A DNA stretch of 45,561 nt from Acidobacteriota bacterium (GTDB lineage: Bacteria > Acidobacteriota > Terriglobia > Acidiferrales > UBA7541), in assembly GCA_013286165.1 (NCBI GenBank), contig JABDGF010000013.1, forward strand, positions 1-45,561. The letters are read 5' to 3'. Below the pieces are notes generated by a model. The model was not told where the DNA came from. It was given only the letters and a program-made list of their open reading frames with translations, and did no database searches. Positions 17,168 to 25,369 of the stretch are shown in pieces. The translations under genes and the position numbers were made by a program. Numbering within the stretch: the first letter of the stretch is position 1; each line of letters opens with the position of its first letter.

Positions 17168-19036
17168 TTAGGCGTGCACGTCTTTGACGTGCGTGGCCAG
17201 GGACCAAAGGTTGCCGTAGGGGTCGAGGACCGTGGCGGTGCGGTCGCCGTAGGGCGCGTCTTCCAGGCCGCGGACGCTGGTGGCGCCTGCCGCCAGCGCG
17301 TTTGCATACACTTCGTCCACGTTGGGAATGTACACGTGCATCAGGAAGGGAATGAGCTTGCGTTCGTGCGGGCCGCCGGAGATTAGTTCCCCGCCACCGA
17401 GCTGCGAGTCTCCGATGCGGATGCGGCTGTGCTGCACGACGCCGTCGGGCGATCTGTGCGTGAAAATTTCCTCGGCGCCAAATGCACGCTTCAAGAACTC
17501 AATGTAGCCCGGCGCATCTTTCACCGTGAAGCCCGGCACCAGCGAAGGAGTGTTCGCGGTGATGTGTTCACCCTTGCCGCGATTGCTCAGGCACCAGATC
17601 ACGCCACCCGGGCTGACGACTACGCCGTCGCGATCGCCCCACGGCTTGGTGCTCACCCGGTACATGCTGGTGCCGCCACCCGCTAGTGCGCGCGCGTACG
17701 CAGCGTCGGGATCGGGGACATACAGAATATTCATCATGCCGCGAGCGGGAAATTCCGCACTCGCGTCCGAAAGCTCGACGACGGCGTCGCCAACCTGCAT
17801 CTGCGCGTGCATGATGCGGTCGCCCATCGGCACGCGGAATTTTTCCGTCGCGCCGAGGCCGCTCTTCATGAATTCGATTTCTTTGTCGGCGCCGTTCACG
17901 AGCAGGTAGGGCGTGAGCGTGCGGAAGCCGGGGCGAATGTAGCTGACTTTTGATTCGGAACTTGAAGCGGAAGCGCTAGGCGCCTGCTTCTGCGTGGTGA
18001 TCGCGGGGCGATGCGCGCGTGTGGGAGAGGCCATGTACCAGCGGTTGCCGAAGGGATCGGCGACGCTTCCCACGTAATCTCCGTAGGGCATCGCGGCCGG
18101 CGCGGCAACGGAGGTTGCTCCTGCGCCGACCGCCCGGTCGTACGCCGCGTCCACGTCGTTCACATAAGTGTAGAGCATCGCTGGCAGCGGAGCCTGCCCT
18201 GCGTGGAGATCGCTCATCTCAATCACAGAATCGCCCACGCGCATTTTCGCGTGATGCACACTGCCGCCAGCTTCGAAGCGAATGATTTCCTCGGCACCTA
18301 GCGCTTGCTTCGCGAAAGCCAACATCTCTGCGGCGCTATTCGGGAGCAAATAGACCGTCACGTCGGACATTTCGGGCAGCCAGTGCGTCTTGCCCTTCTC
18401 GGGCGTGGCGATGTACCAATTGTTGCCGCTCGCGTCGATGACGGCGGCGGCACGCTCGCCATAATTCATGTCCTGTGGTGCGTGAAGGGACTTCGCTCCA
18501 GCCGCAAGCGCGCGCTCGTACACTTCGTCGGAATTATCGACGCGGACGTGGAGCGCGGCGGGGAACCACGGCCCTTCCGGCGAGCTGCCCATCATCAATT
18601 GCGCGTTGCCGATGCGCACTTCGGCATGGAGGCGGCCGCCCGGACCTTTCACTTCTTCGGTGACGTTGGCGTGGAAGGTCTGCTTCACAAATTCCAGGAG
18701 CGATGCCGCATCCTTCACCGTGAGGTACGGAGTGACGGTGCGGTAGCCTTCGGGGCGCGAGAACGATTCACGCGCGGGCTGCTTCGTCTCAAAGGTCGAT
18801 GCTTGCGTCGAAGTCGCAGTCGATGTGCTGGCCATTTTCGCTGTCCTCTCCAGATCGGCTTTCAATCGAAGCTTGAAATCATTTGTAGGCAAGCCGCGCA
18901 ACTGATCCGCGATGGGAATCAGCGGCGCGACCTCCGCGTCCGGCGCTGCACCGTCGCCGCGCAGCATGAGCGAATCCCTAGCCAGTACGGCGTCGATCGC
19001 CCGATCGAGTTGTTCGAAGAGAATGGGGTTATCCAT
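17168..19036 (-). CDS. Four-domain VOC (PhnB/glyoxalase-like) protein with anti-sigma-like N-terminus
   Basis: 622 residues. The ATG at 19036 is preferred over a GTG at 19045 because AGGTGAGG lies immediately upstream. Residues 1-70 are a helical segment (FEQLDRAIDAVLAR ... LRGLPTNDFKLRLKADLER) that I associate with cytoplasmic partner domains of ECF sigma factors. A Ser/Thr linker follows, then four VOC modules at about 100-217, 228-341, 368-485 and 492-615. Each has PYL/FTVKDA-like starts, H-A-(E/K/Q)-(V/M) strands and an end such as DPFGNRWYMAS or DPYGNLWSLAT. The gene overlaps the sigma gene upstream by 8 bases, so the pair is translationally coupled. I infer a ligand-sensing regulator of the sigma factor. 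It could instead be a multidomain enzyme or resistance protein. Four tandem VOC domains are uncommon. Confidence 0.88.
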   Translation of the reverse strand: MDNPILFEQLDRAIDAVLARDSLMLRGDGAAPDAEVAPLIPIADQLRGLPTNDFKLRLKADLERTAKMASTSTATSTQASTFETKQPARESFSRPEGYRTVTPYLTVKDAASLLEFVKQTFHANVTEEVKGPGGRLHAEVRIGNAQLMMGSSPEGPWFPAALHVRVDNSDEVYERALAAGAKSLHAPQDMNYGERAAAVIDASGNNWYIATPEKGKTHWLPEMSDVTVYLLPNSAAEMLAFAKQALGAEEIIRFEAGGSVHHAKMRVGDSVIEMSDLHAGQAPLPAMLYTYVNDVDAAYDRAVGAGATSVAAPAAMPYGDYVGSVADPFGNRWYMASPTRAHRPAITTQKQAPSASASSSESKVSYIRPGFRTLTPYLLVNGADKEIEFMKSGLGATEKFRVPMGDRIMHAQMQVGDAVVELSDASAEFPARGMMNILYVPDPDAAYARALAGGGTSMYRVSTKPWGDRDGVVVSPGGVIWCLSNRGKGEHITANTPSLVPGFTVKDAPGYIEFLKRAFGAEEIFTHRSPDGVVQHSRIRIGDSQLGGGELISGGPHERKLIPFLMHVYIPNVDEVYANALAAGATSVRGLEDAPYGDRTATVLDPYGNLWSLATHVKDVHA

Positions 19037-19589
19037 GGGCCTCACCTGATTTCCTCGGCGCCTGTTTCGACACCTCGGCCCTCAATGCAGCGAGTCCGCG
19101 AAACTGCAACTGTTTTACCGCTCCTTCCGTTTTGCCCAGCTCTTGCGCGATTTCCTTCACGCTCTTTTCGTGCGCGAAGCGGAGTTGCACCACGCGCTTC
19201 TGATCTTCCGGCAGGCAGTCCACGAGCCGGAAAAGCTGCGCGCGAACTTCGAGTTCTTCGGGATTTGGCTCGGAGCTCGTGGCTTCGGCGGACTCGGTGC
19301 CGAACTCGCGCGCCAGGCGGCGCCACCGATCAGCCAGAGCGTTCGAGGCGATGCGCATCAGCCACGCACCGAACGGAGCGCCGCGCCACTCGAACTTCGA
19401 AAGATTGGCCAGAGCGTGATGAAACACCTCGGACGTAACGTCTTCGGCAGCGGCCCGGTCGCGCACACGTCTGCAGACGTAGGCGTACACGCGCTCGAAG
19501 TGGCGCTCATAGAGCTCGCCGAAACGGCCAGGGTCCAGCTTGGCCGCGTCGATCAGCTCCCGTTCTTCGGTTTCGGTGAAAACCTTCAA
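19029..19589 (-). CDS. ECF RNA polymerase sigma factor
   Basis: About 186-190 residues. Region 2 is seen in FGELYERHFERVYAYVCRRV, AAEDVTSEVF and APFGAWLMRIASNALADRWRR. Region 4 is seen in LPEDQKRVVQLRFAHE, SVKEIAQELGKTEGAVKQLQ and FRGLAALR. There is no ATG near the start. A TTG at 19589 has GGAG six bases upstream, and a TTG at 19601 is the alternative. It directs RNA polymerase to its own regulon. The overlapping downstream gene encodes the VOC protein with an anti-sigma-like N-terminus, so the sigma factor is probably controlled by it. The promoter region is shared with the divergent metallo-beta-lactamase gene (gap about 155 bases). Confidence 0.93.
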   Translation of the reverse strand: MKVFTETEERELIDAAKLDPGRFGELYERHFERVYAYVCRRVRDRAAAEDVTSEVFHHALANLSKFEWRGAPFGAWLMRIASNALADRWRRLAREFGTESAEATSSEPNPEELEVRAQLFRLVDCLPEDQKRVVQLRFAHEKSVKEIAQELGKTEGAVKQLQFRGLAALRAEVSKQAPRKSGEAHG

Positions 19590-19756
19590 CGGGGACTCCA
19601 AAATCTGGATCTCGGTATGGTAAACCGACGAGACTGCGAAAGGTTACGCAGCGTTGACACAAAAATTGGGCGGCGCGGAATCCGGCGGGAGGGACATGCA
19701 TCCGATTCAGCCGATAAAGCGGTGGGACAAATTTGAATTTTGAGAGGCGAGAACCC

Positions 19757-20767
19757 ATGGCGGATCAGCGAGTTAGCGGCGTGTCGAGGCGGGAGATGTT
19801 GCGGCTGGGGAGCGGACTGGCGGGTGCGGCGGCGGTCGGCGCGCTTGTGCCTGGAGTTTCGGCGGCACGGGCGCTCGGTGCGGGATTGTCGCGGCAGGCT
19901 CAGCAACAGCCGTCGAACGAAGAGCGCATCACTGGCATGCGCAACATGATGGCGTCGGTGCCGCTCGAGACGAAGAAGCTGCGCGACAACGTTTATGTGA
20001 TCTACAACGGCGGCGGGAACGTGCTGGTTCTGACCGGCGTGGACGGCAAGTTGATCGTCGATACCAGCGTGGCGCCGAATGCGCCGAAACTGATGTCCGC
20101 GCTCGCTGCGATCAATTCCGACAAACTGGAAATCGCGGTGAATACGCATTGGCATTTCGATCACACCGACGGCAACGGCCCGATTCATGACGCGGGTGCA
20201 ACGCTTGTCGGACACGAGAACACTCTCAAGCGACTTTCCGAGAGGCAGGACATCGCCGGATTTGGATTGCACTTCGATCCCGTCGAGGTGAAGGCGCGGC
20301 CACAGGTGACGTTTAGCGAGCGGGAGACGCTGTACGTGAACGGTGAGAAGGTCGCGCTCGGCTACGTACCGCCGGCGCACACGGACTCGGACATCTACGT
20401 TCATCTTAAGAATGCGAATGTGCTGCATGGTGGCGATGTGCTCTTCAACAAGCGCTACCCGTTTATCGACGCCAGCACCGGTGGTTCGATCGGCGGAATG
20501 ATCGCTGGAACGAATCAGCTGCTCGCGATCGCTGGGCCGGACACAATCCTCATTCCGGGGCACGGGCCGGTGGGAGATCGAGGCACATTCACGGTGTATC
20601 GCGACATGCTGGTTTCGGTGCGCGACCGGATCAAGGCGCAGAAGGCAGCGGGGAAGTCGCTCGCGGAAGTTGTGGCGGCGAAGCCTACGGCGGATTTCGA
20701 TGCGCAGTGGACAAACCCGAACGTTCCGCCAGATTTGTTTGTGACCGTTGTGTATTCGACGCTGTAA
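19757..20767 (+). CDS. Tat-exported metallo-beta-lactamase-fold hydrolase
   Basis: 336 residues from the ATG at 19757 (GAGAGG upstream). The twin-arginine signal SRREMLRLGSGLAG (Arg11-Arg12) predicts export in folded form. The metal site THWHFDHTDGNG (His131, His133, Asp135, His136) is complete, and further ligands are likely in PPAHTDSDIYV, HGGDVLFN and IPGHGPVGD. This subgroup includes broad MBL-fold hydrolases and some carbapenemase-like enzymes. The substrate cannot be assigned and nothing shows it to be a resistance gene. It is divergent from the ECF sigma gene, which makes it a candidate member of that regulon. Confidence 0.9.
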   Translation: MADQRVSGVSRREMLRLGSGLAGAAAVGALVPGVSAARALGAGLSRQAQQQPSNEERITGMRNMMASVPLETKKLRDNVYVIYNGGGNVLVLTGVDGKLIVDTSVAPNAPKLMSALAAINSDKLEIAVNTHWHFDHTDGNGPIHDAGATLVGHENTLKRLSERQDIAGFGLHFDPVEVKARPQVTFSERETLYVNGEKVALGYVPPAHTDSDIYVHLKNANVLHGGDVLFNKRYPFIDASTGGSIGGMIAGTNQLLAIAGPDTILIPGHGPVGDRGTFTVYRDMLVSVRDRIKAQKAAGKSLAEVVAAKPTADFDAQWTNPNVPPDLFVTVVYSTL

Positions 20768-20811
20768 TCGTCCGAAGGTCTCTATTTTTTGCTCACACCG
20801 TCGAGCGACGG

Positions 20812-21087
20812 CTAGCCAGGGTTGGCGGAGGAGTCGCGTTCGGCGCGGATGCCTTCCATCACGGTTTGAATGAGCTGCTTGGCTTTGGTCAGCTCGGCGG
20901 TGATCACGCGAATGTCCATCACGGGAACGTCGGCGTCGCGATTGGTGTGGCAGTACACGCCGTGCTGGCCGACGAGCACGAGGGCGTTCGTCACCATATC
21001 GAGCGCGACGGCCAACTTGCCGCGGTGCGGCCCCATCATCGTTTCATAGTGGTCCAGTTCGTCGGCGTGTTGGTCCAGGTCGGACAT
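20812..21087 (-). CDS. Small protein of unknown function, 91 residues
   Basis: The ATG at 21087 has GAGGAG about 8 bases upstream, which decides the start. The longer in-frame extension upstream has no protein-like features. The sequence is helical and soluble, beginning SDLDQHADELDHYETMMGPH. A short hydrophobic stretch (MVTNALVLVG) and a C-terminal amphipathic helix (ITAELTKAKQLIQTVMEGI) follow. There are several His and Met residues but no known motif. It is convergent with the metallo-beta-lactamase gene. Confidence 0.65.
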   Translation of the reverse strand: MSDLDQHADELDHYETMMGPHRGKLAVALDMVTNALVLVGQHGVYCHTNRDADVPVMDIRVITAELTKAKQLIQTVMEGIRAERDSSANPG

Positions 21088-21480
21088 CGGTTGGGCTCCT
21101 CGCGTCGAGTCGCGTCGCGTCGGCCACAGCATAACGCAATTCCGGCAGCGCCGTAATTTTGATGGTTTTTGCCACGGAGCGAGGGCTTGCGGATGCGTTT
21201 TGTATATTGCGCCCTTTGGAACACAACGGTGCGTGACTTCTTTACTCCCGGAAAACGTGGCCGGATAATCGCTTTTGTTGGCTTGCGAGGCCCCGAGCAG
21301 CCTGGTTGGACTCGGAATTGGCGCGCCCGGACCACGCAGTAGCCAAGCAATTGGGACACCGCAAATTCCGTGCGTCGCTCGGGGGCAAGCCACGGATTAG
21401 CGCCACACGATCATCGGACACATTCACGAGCCGCCTTGGGAAGCGCTTGAGGCTCGCGGCATTCATGGGGTGAAGGTTTT
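21088..21480. other. Non-coding stretch of about 390 bases
   Basis: No open frame here has a ribosome site and recognisable protein. Just before the LRV gene, CGAGCC (21427-21432) and GGCTCG (21451-21456) form a loose dyad near its ribosome site. I see no tRNA or known small RNA. Confidence 0.35.
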
Positions 21481-22041
21481 ATGCGACGTTCAGACTTGGT
21501 ACGGGACGCTGCGAAAGGGAAGACCATTCGCACGAGTCAAATCGTGTTCGGCGAGCGGCAGCACCTGCTGCGCGTGCTCGATTCGGTGGAGCGCAGCGCT
21601 CTGCCGGCGCCGCGCATGGAGCAGGAACGCCGCGTGATCGAGCAACTCATACACGCGCGCACCCAGGAACTGAACCGCATCAATACCGGTTGGGACGAGA
21701 AAGTCGGCGTTGTGCTTGGCGCGGATGTGCGGCCGGAGACGCTCGAGTCGCTCTCGAAGCAGGCGCCGAAGGAAGACTTCTACTTGCTGCGCTTGATCAG
21801 CGAGCACCCGAAAGTCGCGTCGAAGACGCTGGCGCGGCTCTCGCACCATCCCTACTCGGCGATCCGCGAGAACATTGCACGTCACCCGAACAGCGACGCG
21901 GCCACGCTCGCGCGCCTCAGCAAAGATCGCACGCAGCCACTGTGGTACTTGGTCGCGTTCAATCCCAACGCTCCCGCTCCGTTGCGCAAGAAGCTGCAAG
22001 AGCGCATGCGCCGCCTCGGCGAGAAAACCGCCACGCAGTAG
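21481..22041 (+). CDS. LRV (leucine-rich repeat variant)-like protein
   Basis: 186 residues, ATG preceded by GTGAAGG. The N-terminal half (about 1-85) is helical and charged. The C-terminal half has short repeats built as 'H-P-x-x-x-x-x-T-L-A-R-L-S', e.g. SEHPKVASKTLARLSHHPY, then ARHPNSDAATLARLSKD and AFNPNAPAPLRKKL. This matches the LRV pattern of alternating alpha and 3-10 helices, usually a protein interaction scaffold. The N-terminal Fe-S Cys cluster of the Azotobacter LRV protein is absent. It is cytoplasmic, with no signal. Its partner is unknown. The stop codon is 2 bases before an inverted-repeat element. Confidence 0.75.
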   Translation: MRRSDLVRDAAKGKTIRTSQIVFGERQHLLRVLDSVERSALPAPRMEQERRVIEQLIHARTQELNRINTGWDEKVGVVLGADVRPETLESLSKQAPKEDFYLLRLISEHPKVASKTLARLSHHPYSAIRENIARHPNSDAATLARLSKDRTQPLWYLVAFNPNAPAPLRKKLQERMRRLGEKTATQ

Positions 22042-22043
22042 CA

Positions 22044-22229
22044 CGTAAGATCGCCTCCCGCGCAGGCTGTCATCTTTTCCGGTGGATCTTCTCTGCGACC
22101 AGCCGCCCGACAGGCCGAGGTTTTTCCTGTCGGCGACCTTGTTCACCAAATCTCATTACTCGGCCGGTCGTCAGCGTCAGTTGGGCTCACACTCGTCGAC
22201 GGACAGCCTGCGCGGCAGGCGATCTTACG
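22044..22229. repeat. 186-bp inverted-repeat element (REPIN/MITE-like)
   Basis: Arms at 22044-22071 and 22202-22229 are inverted copies matching at 27 of 28 positions, with core CCGCGCAGGCTGTC. The centre has further dyads such as CCGACAGG and CCTGTCGG around 22105-22137. The right arm overlaps the 3' end of the fucosidase gene and contains its TAA stop (22225-22227 on the minus strand). A single related palindrome lies at 40359-40375. Confidence 0.8.
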
Positions 22230-23556
22230 GGTGCGTTGCGAGCACGACGACTTGGTCGATCTCGCCGGCGCTGCGTGCGGGGAGCTTCAGGATCACGCCG
22301 TCGGGAGTTTGTATGAAACCCACCGCCGACGTGCCGACGAGCAGATGTGCCGACGCGATTTTCGCCTCGATGGGGCCGATGGCCAGCTGCGGTGCGTTCC
22401 AGTCGAGGATGTGGATGTAGATCTTTCCGTCTTTCTGTGTGGTGACGCCCCAGGGCGCCGGAGCGAGCGGACCGCCGCGCGTCCCATAGATCGATTCGCC
22501 GTACTTCGATGTCCAGTCGCCGACTTCGTGGAGCCGCGACACAAATTCCGGCTGCACTTCGCCATTGGGCATCGGGCCGATATTGAGAAGTAGGTTCGCG
22601 TTGTTGCCCGCCGCTTTCACCAGGTAGCGCACTAGCTCCGGCACCGATTTGTGTTTGTCGTCGGTGACGTTGAAGCCCCACGCGCCGTTCATCGTGTCGC
22701 AGGTTTCGAGCGGTAGCTGGCTGATCGTCTCGGCGTTGTTCCACTCGGCGTTCTTGCCGCCGGGAATATCGCGTTCAAACATTTGAAAATCTTCGCCGGC
22801 GAATGGCGTCTTGTGATGATTGGATCCGATCAGCGCGGCGGGCTGAAGCTGATGAATCAAATTGTAGGTCGTCGGGAGTTCCCAGTTGGCGTTGGGCTTG
22901 TCCCACATTCCATCGAACCAGATGCCGCCGACCTCGCCGTAGTTCGTGAGCAACTCGCGAAGCTGAGCGTTCATGTAGGTGAGGTACGCGTTCCAGTCGC
23001 CGGAGTCGGGCCGGCCCGTGGAATTTCCGGTGCCGCCGCGCGGGTAATAGTCGTTGCTGTGCCAGTCGAGTTGCGAATAGTAGAAGAAAATTTTTAGGCC
23101 TTGCTTGTGGCACTCGTCGGCAAGCTGCTTGATCACGTCTTTGCCGTAGGGAGTGCGCTTGACGATGCTCCAGTCGTTTTGCTTCGTGTCCCACATCGCG
23201 AAACCGTCGTGATGTTTCGTAGTGACGGTGATGTATTTCATACCGGCTGCTTTGGCGAGGCTCACGACGGCGGCAGCGTCAAATTTTTGCGGATTGAAGA
23301 AGGCAGGAAGTTTTTCGTAGTCGTGCTTGGTGATCGGGCGAAGCTGCTCAACCCACTCGCCATCGGCCAGCACGCTGTACACGCCCCAGTGGATGAACAT
23401 GCCGAACTTCGCGTCCTGAAACCATATGCGCGCGTCGAGATTGGATTGCGAGGCAACGTAGGCGGCTTGCGAGTGCGCCAACGGCGCTGGCGCGGCCGCA
23501 AATGCTAACGCCGCTGCTAAAATTCCCGCCGCCATCGCACGCACAGTCGTTCGCAT
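22225..23556 (-). CDS. Secreted GH29 alpha-L-fucosidase
   Basis: 443 residues with a signal peptide (cleavage near APLAHSQA) and GGAGG before the ATG at 23556. The GH29 core is clear: FGMFIHWGVYSVL, YITVTTKHHDGFAMWDT, FFYYSQLDWH, and GGIWFDGMWD carrying the likely nucleophile Asp215. A C-terminal beta-sandwich tail (about 365-443) follows, as in bacterial GH29 enzymes. It should release terminal L-fucose from glycans in the periplasm or outside the cell. The acid/base residue is variable in GH29 and cannot be fixed by eye. No transporter or fucose catabolic genes are adjacent. The stop codon lies inside an inverted-repeat element. Confidence 0.95.
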   Translation of the reverse strand: MRTTVRAMAAGILAAALAFAAAPAPLAHSQAAYVASQSNLDARIWFQDAKFGMFIHWGVYSVLADGEWVEQLRPITKHDYEKLPAFFNPQKFDAAAVVSLAKAAGMKYITVTTKHHDGFAMWDTKQNDWSIVKRTPYGKDVIKQLADECHKQGLKIFFYYSQLDWHSNDYYPRGGTGNSTGRPDSGDWNAYLTYMNAQLRELLTNYGEVGGIWFDGMWDKPNANWELPTTYNLIHQLQPAALIGSNHHKTPFAGEDFQMFERDIPGGKNAEWNNAETISQLPLETCDTMNGAWGFNVTDDKHKSVPELVRYLVKAAGNNANLLLNIGPMPNGEVQPEFVSRLHEVGDWTSKYGESIYGTRGGPLAPAPWGVTTQKDGKIYIHILDWNAPQLAIGPIEAKIASAHLLVGTSAVGFIQTPDGVILKLPARSAGEIDQVVVLATHP

Positions 23557-23618
23557 CGTGGAGCCTCCGCAATTGTGGCGAATTGTAGCGAAGATCGCGG
23601 CGCGAACAACGGCAATTC

Positions 23619-23746
23619 AAAACATTTCACAGAGAAAACCGAGAACTGCGGAGTGCACCGAGATGCTTTGCCCTGTGCAGAATTCTCTGTGTTTCTCATG
23701 CAGTTCTCGGTGTTCTCTGTGGAATGTTTCGCCTTTCCGTCTTTGT
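23619..23746. repeat. Dispersed CACAGAGAA-family repeat, inverted pair
   Basis: Left arm 23621-23649 and right arm 23700-23728 are inverted copies matching at 27 of 29 positions (ACAGAGAA, then CCGAGAACTGC). They form a long potential hairpin with a 50-base loop between the divergent fucosidase and MocR genes. Same family as 14023, 26833 and 27973. Confidence 0.85.
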
Positions 23747-23778
23747 CGTGGTTAGCAGACATTTTGGCTCTTTACTGG

Positions 23779-23784
23779 TACAAT
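23779..23784 (+). promoter_or_regulatory. Candidate extended -10 of the MocR/pdx operon
   Basis: TACAAT preceded by TGG gives an extended -10 (TGGTACAAT), 33 bases before the MocR-like start codon. No good -35 is visible, so an activator may be needed or the call may be wrong. Confidence 0.3.
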
Positions 23785-23817
23785 TTCTCCTGTAGATTGG
23801 CCCGTAGAGACGAACCA

Positions 23818-25356
23818 ATGCTCCCACTTCATCTCCAGCCTGAAAGCCACATTCCGCTGTATGTGCAATTGCGCGACCAGCTGCGTTCGCTGGTCCACAC
23901 CGGTGAACTCCGCACCGGCGACCGCATCCCTGCGAGCCGCGAATTGGCCGCACAGCTTGGCGTTCACCGCACGACTGTGGCGAACGCGTACGCCGAACTC
24001 GAATCCGAAGGCCTGATTCAGGGCCATGTCGGCCGAGGAACTTACATTTGTGGCTCGCCCATCCGCCAGTTTTCGCCTCCGCCGCGCACCAACGGCAACG
24101 GCGGCGCCACGCGCTGGGAATCGCTTTTTGCCGATGAGCGCGCGGAAGACGGCATTAGCCGCTTGATGCCCGATATTCCGGCCGACGCGATCGGCTTTGT
24201 CACCGCGCGTCCGCCTGAGGAATTTTTCCCTGTGGAGGAATTCCGCAAGTGCGCGAACACGGTGCTGAAAGAGTCGGCGAGAAAAGTTTTGCAGCTTGGC
24301 TCGTCGGACGGCTACGAGCCTCTCAAGCGCGTGATGATCGATTTTTTCCGCGGCGAAGGGCTTACGGTCCGCGACGACGAGCTTCTGATTACGGACGGCT
24401 GCCAGCAGGCCATCGATCTCGTGTGCAAAGCTTTTCTGCGTCCCGGGGACTCCGTTGCGCTCGAAAATCCCGCATATCCCGGCGCGCTGGCAATTTTTTC
24501 CGGCGCGCGTGTGCGCACGCTCGCCGTTGGCGTCGAAACCGATTCGAAGCGCAACGGCTACGTTGGACTCGACCTGAACGCGCTCGAATCCGTGCTGACG
24601 CAGAACCGCGTTAAATTTATCTTCGTCACGCCGGACTTTCACAATCCCACGGGCACCGCGCTGCCCGTCGCAGCGCGTCGCCGCCTGCTTGAAATTGCGG
24701 CTCACTACCAAGTCCCCATCATTGAAGACGCGATTTACAGCCGCCTGCGCCTGCGCGGTACCGCCGAGCCATCGCTAAAGTCGCTCGACCGCCACGGCAA
24801 CGTGATTCAAATCGATAGCTTCTCGAAGATCGCCTTTCCCGGCGTGCGCGTCGGCTGGTGCATCGGGCCGAAGAGCGCGATTGAGCGACTGCGCTTGATC
24901 AAGCAGTCCACCGACCTCCACACCGACCAGCTTTCGCAAGCGACGCTCGCGGAGTTTGTGAAGCGCGGCTATCTTGCGAAGCACATCGCGAAAATCAAAA
25001 AGTCGTACCGCGCGCGCCTCGAAGCGGTGGAGGAAGCGCTGCGAAAGTTCATGCCGGAAGAAACCACGTGGACGCGGCCGGACGGCGGAATGTCCGTGTG
25101 GGTCACGCTCCCGCCGGGATTCGATGCGGGCGAGTTGCTGATTCACGCGCGCGAACGCGGAGTGCTCTACGTTCCGGGGCGTCATTTTTATTTTCAGAAT
25201 CCGCAGCCGAACACGCTGCGCCTCGGATTTGCGAGCGTGGATGAAGCTCGAATCATGCGGGGTGCCGAGACTCTCGGTGAGATACTCAGAACCGAGCTGC
25301 GCAAACGCCGCCGCGGAGCGCGCTCCGAGTGGCAATCGCGCGTGGCACTGGTCTAA
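23818..25356 (+). CDS. MocR/GntR-type PLP-dependent regulator (PdxR-like by context)
   Basis: 512 residues from the ATG at 23818. Upstream in-frame codons belong to the inverted repeat and are rejected. N-terminal GntR winged helix (about 10-78) shows GDRIPASRELAAQLGVHRTT and GLIQGHVGRGTY. It is joined by a linker to a class-I aminotransferase fold (about 125-500). PLP-binding residues are visible: Asn276 (FHNPTGT), Asp304 (IIEDAIY), Tyr307 and Lys337 (DSFSKIAFPGVRVGW). MocR proteins use the aminotransferase fold as a sensor, and the PdxR group controls pdxS/pdxT. Because pdxS and pdxT lie downstream in the same direction, PdxR-like autoregulated control of PLP synthesis is the best inference. 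A true aminotransferase role is the alternative. Confidence 0.9.
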   Translation: MLPLHLQPESHIPLYVQLRDQLRSLVHTGELRTGDRIPASRELAAQLGVHRTTVANAYAELESEGLIQGHVGRGTYICGSPIRQFSPPPRTNGNGGATRWESLFADERAEDGISRLMPDIPADAIGFVTARPPEEFFPVEEFRKCANTVLKESARKVLQLGSSDGYEPLKRVMIDFFRGEGLTVRDDELLITDGCQQAIDLVCKAFLRPGDSVALENPAYPGALAIFSGARVRTLAVGVETDSKRNGYVGLDLNALESVLTQNRVKFIFVTPDFHNPTGTALPVAARRRLLEIAAHYQVPIIEDAIYSRLRLRGTAEPSLKSLDRHGNVIQIDSFSKIAFPGVRVGWCIGPKSAIERLRLIKQSTDLHTDQLSQATLAEFVKRGYLAKHIAKIKKSYRARLEAVEEALRKFMPEETTWTRPDGGMSVWVTLPPGFDAGELLIHARERGVLYVPGRHFYFQNPQPNTLRLGFASVDEARIMRGAETLGEILRTELRKRRRGARSEWQSRVALV

Positions 25357-25369
25357 CGGGAACTGACGC

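Noticed and set aside
19628-19661. ECF-type autoregulated promoter (TGTCAAC ... CGTC) before the sigma gene
   Set aside because: The two blocks are about 22 bases apart, too far for the usual ECF spacing of about 16.
19654-19682. Sigma-70 promoter for the metallo-beta-lactamase gene
   Set aside because: A perfect TTGACA is present but no acceptable -10 follows at 16-18 bases.
16278-20767. Antibiotic-resistance island based on MBL and VOC domains
   Set aside because: These superfamilies are mostly metabolic; no resistance-specific residues or mobile genes are visible.
21242-21466. 74-residue minus-strand open frame with a CxxC
   Set aside because: The CPNCL pair is isolated; there is no ribosome site and the rest has no protein-like pattern.
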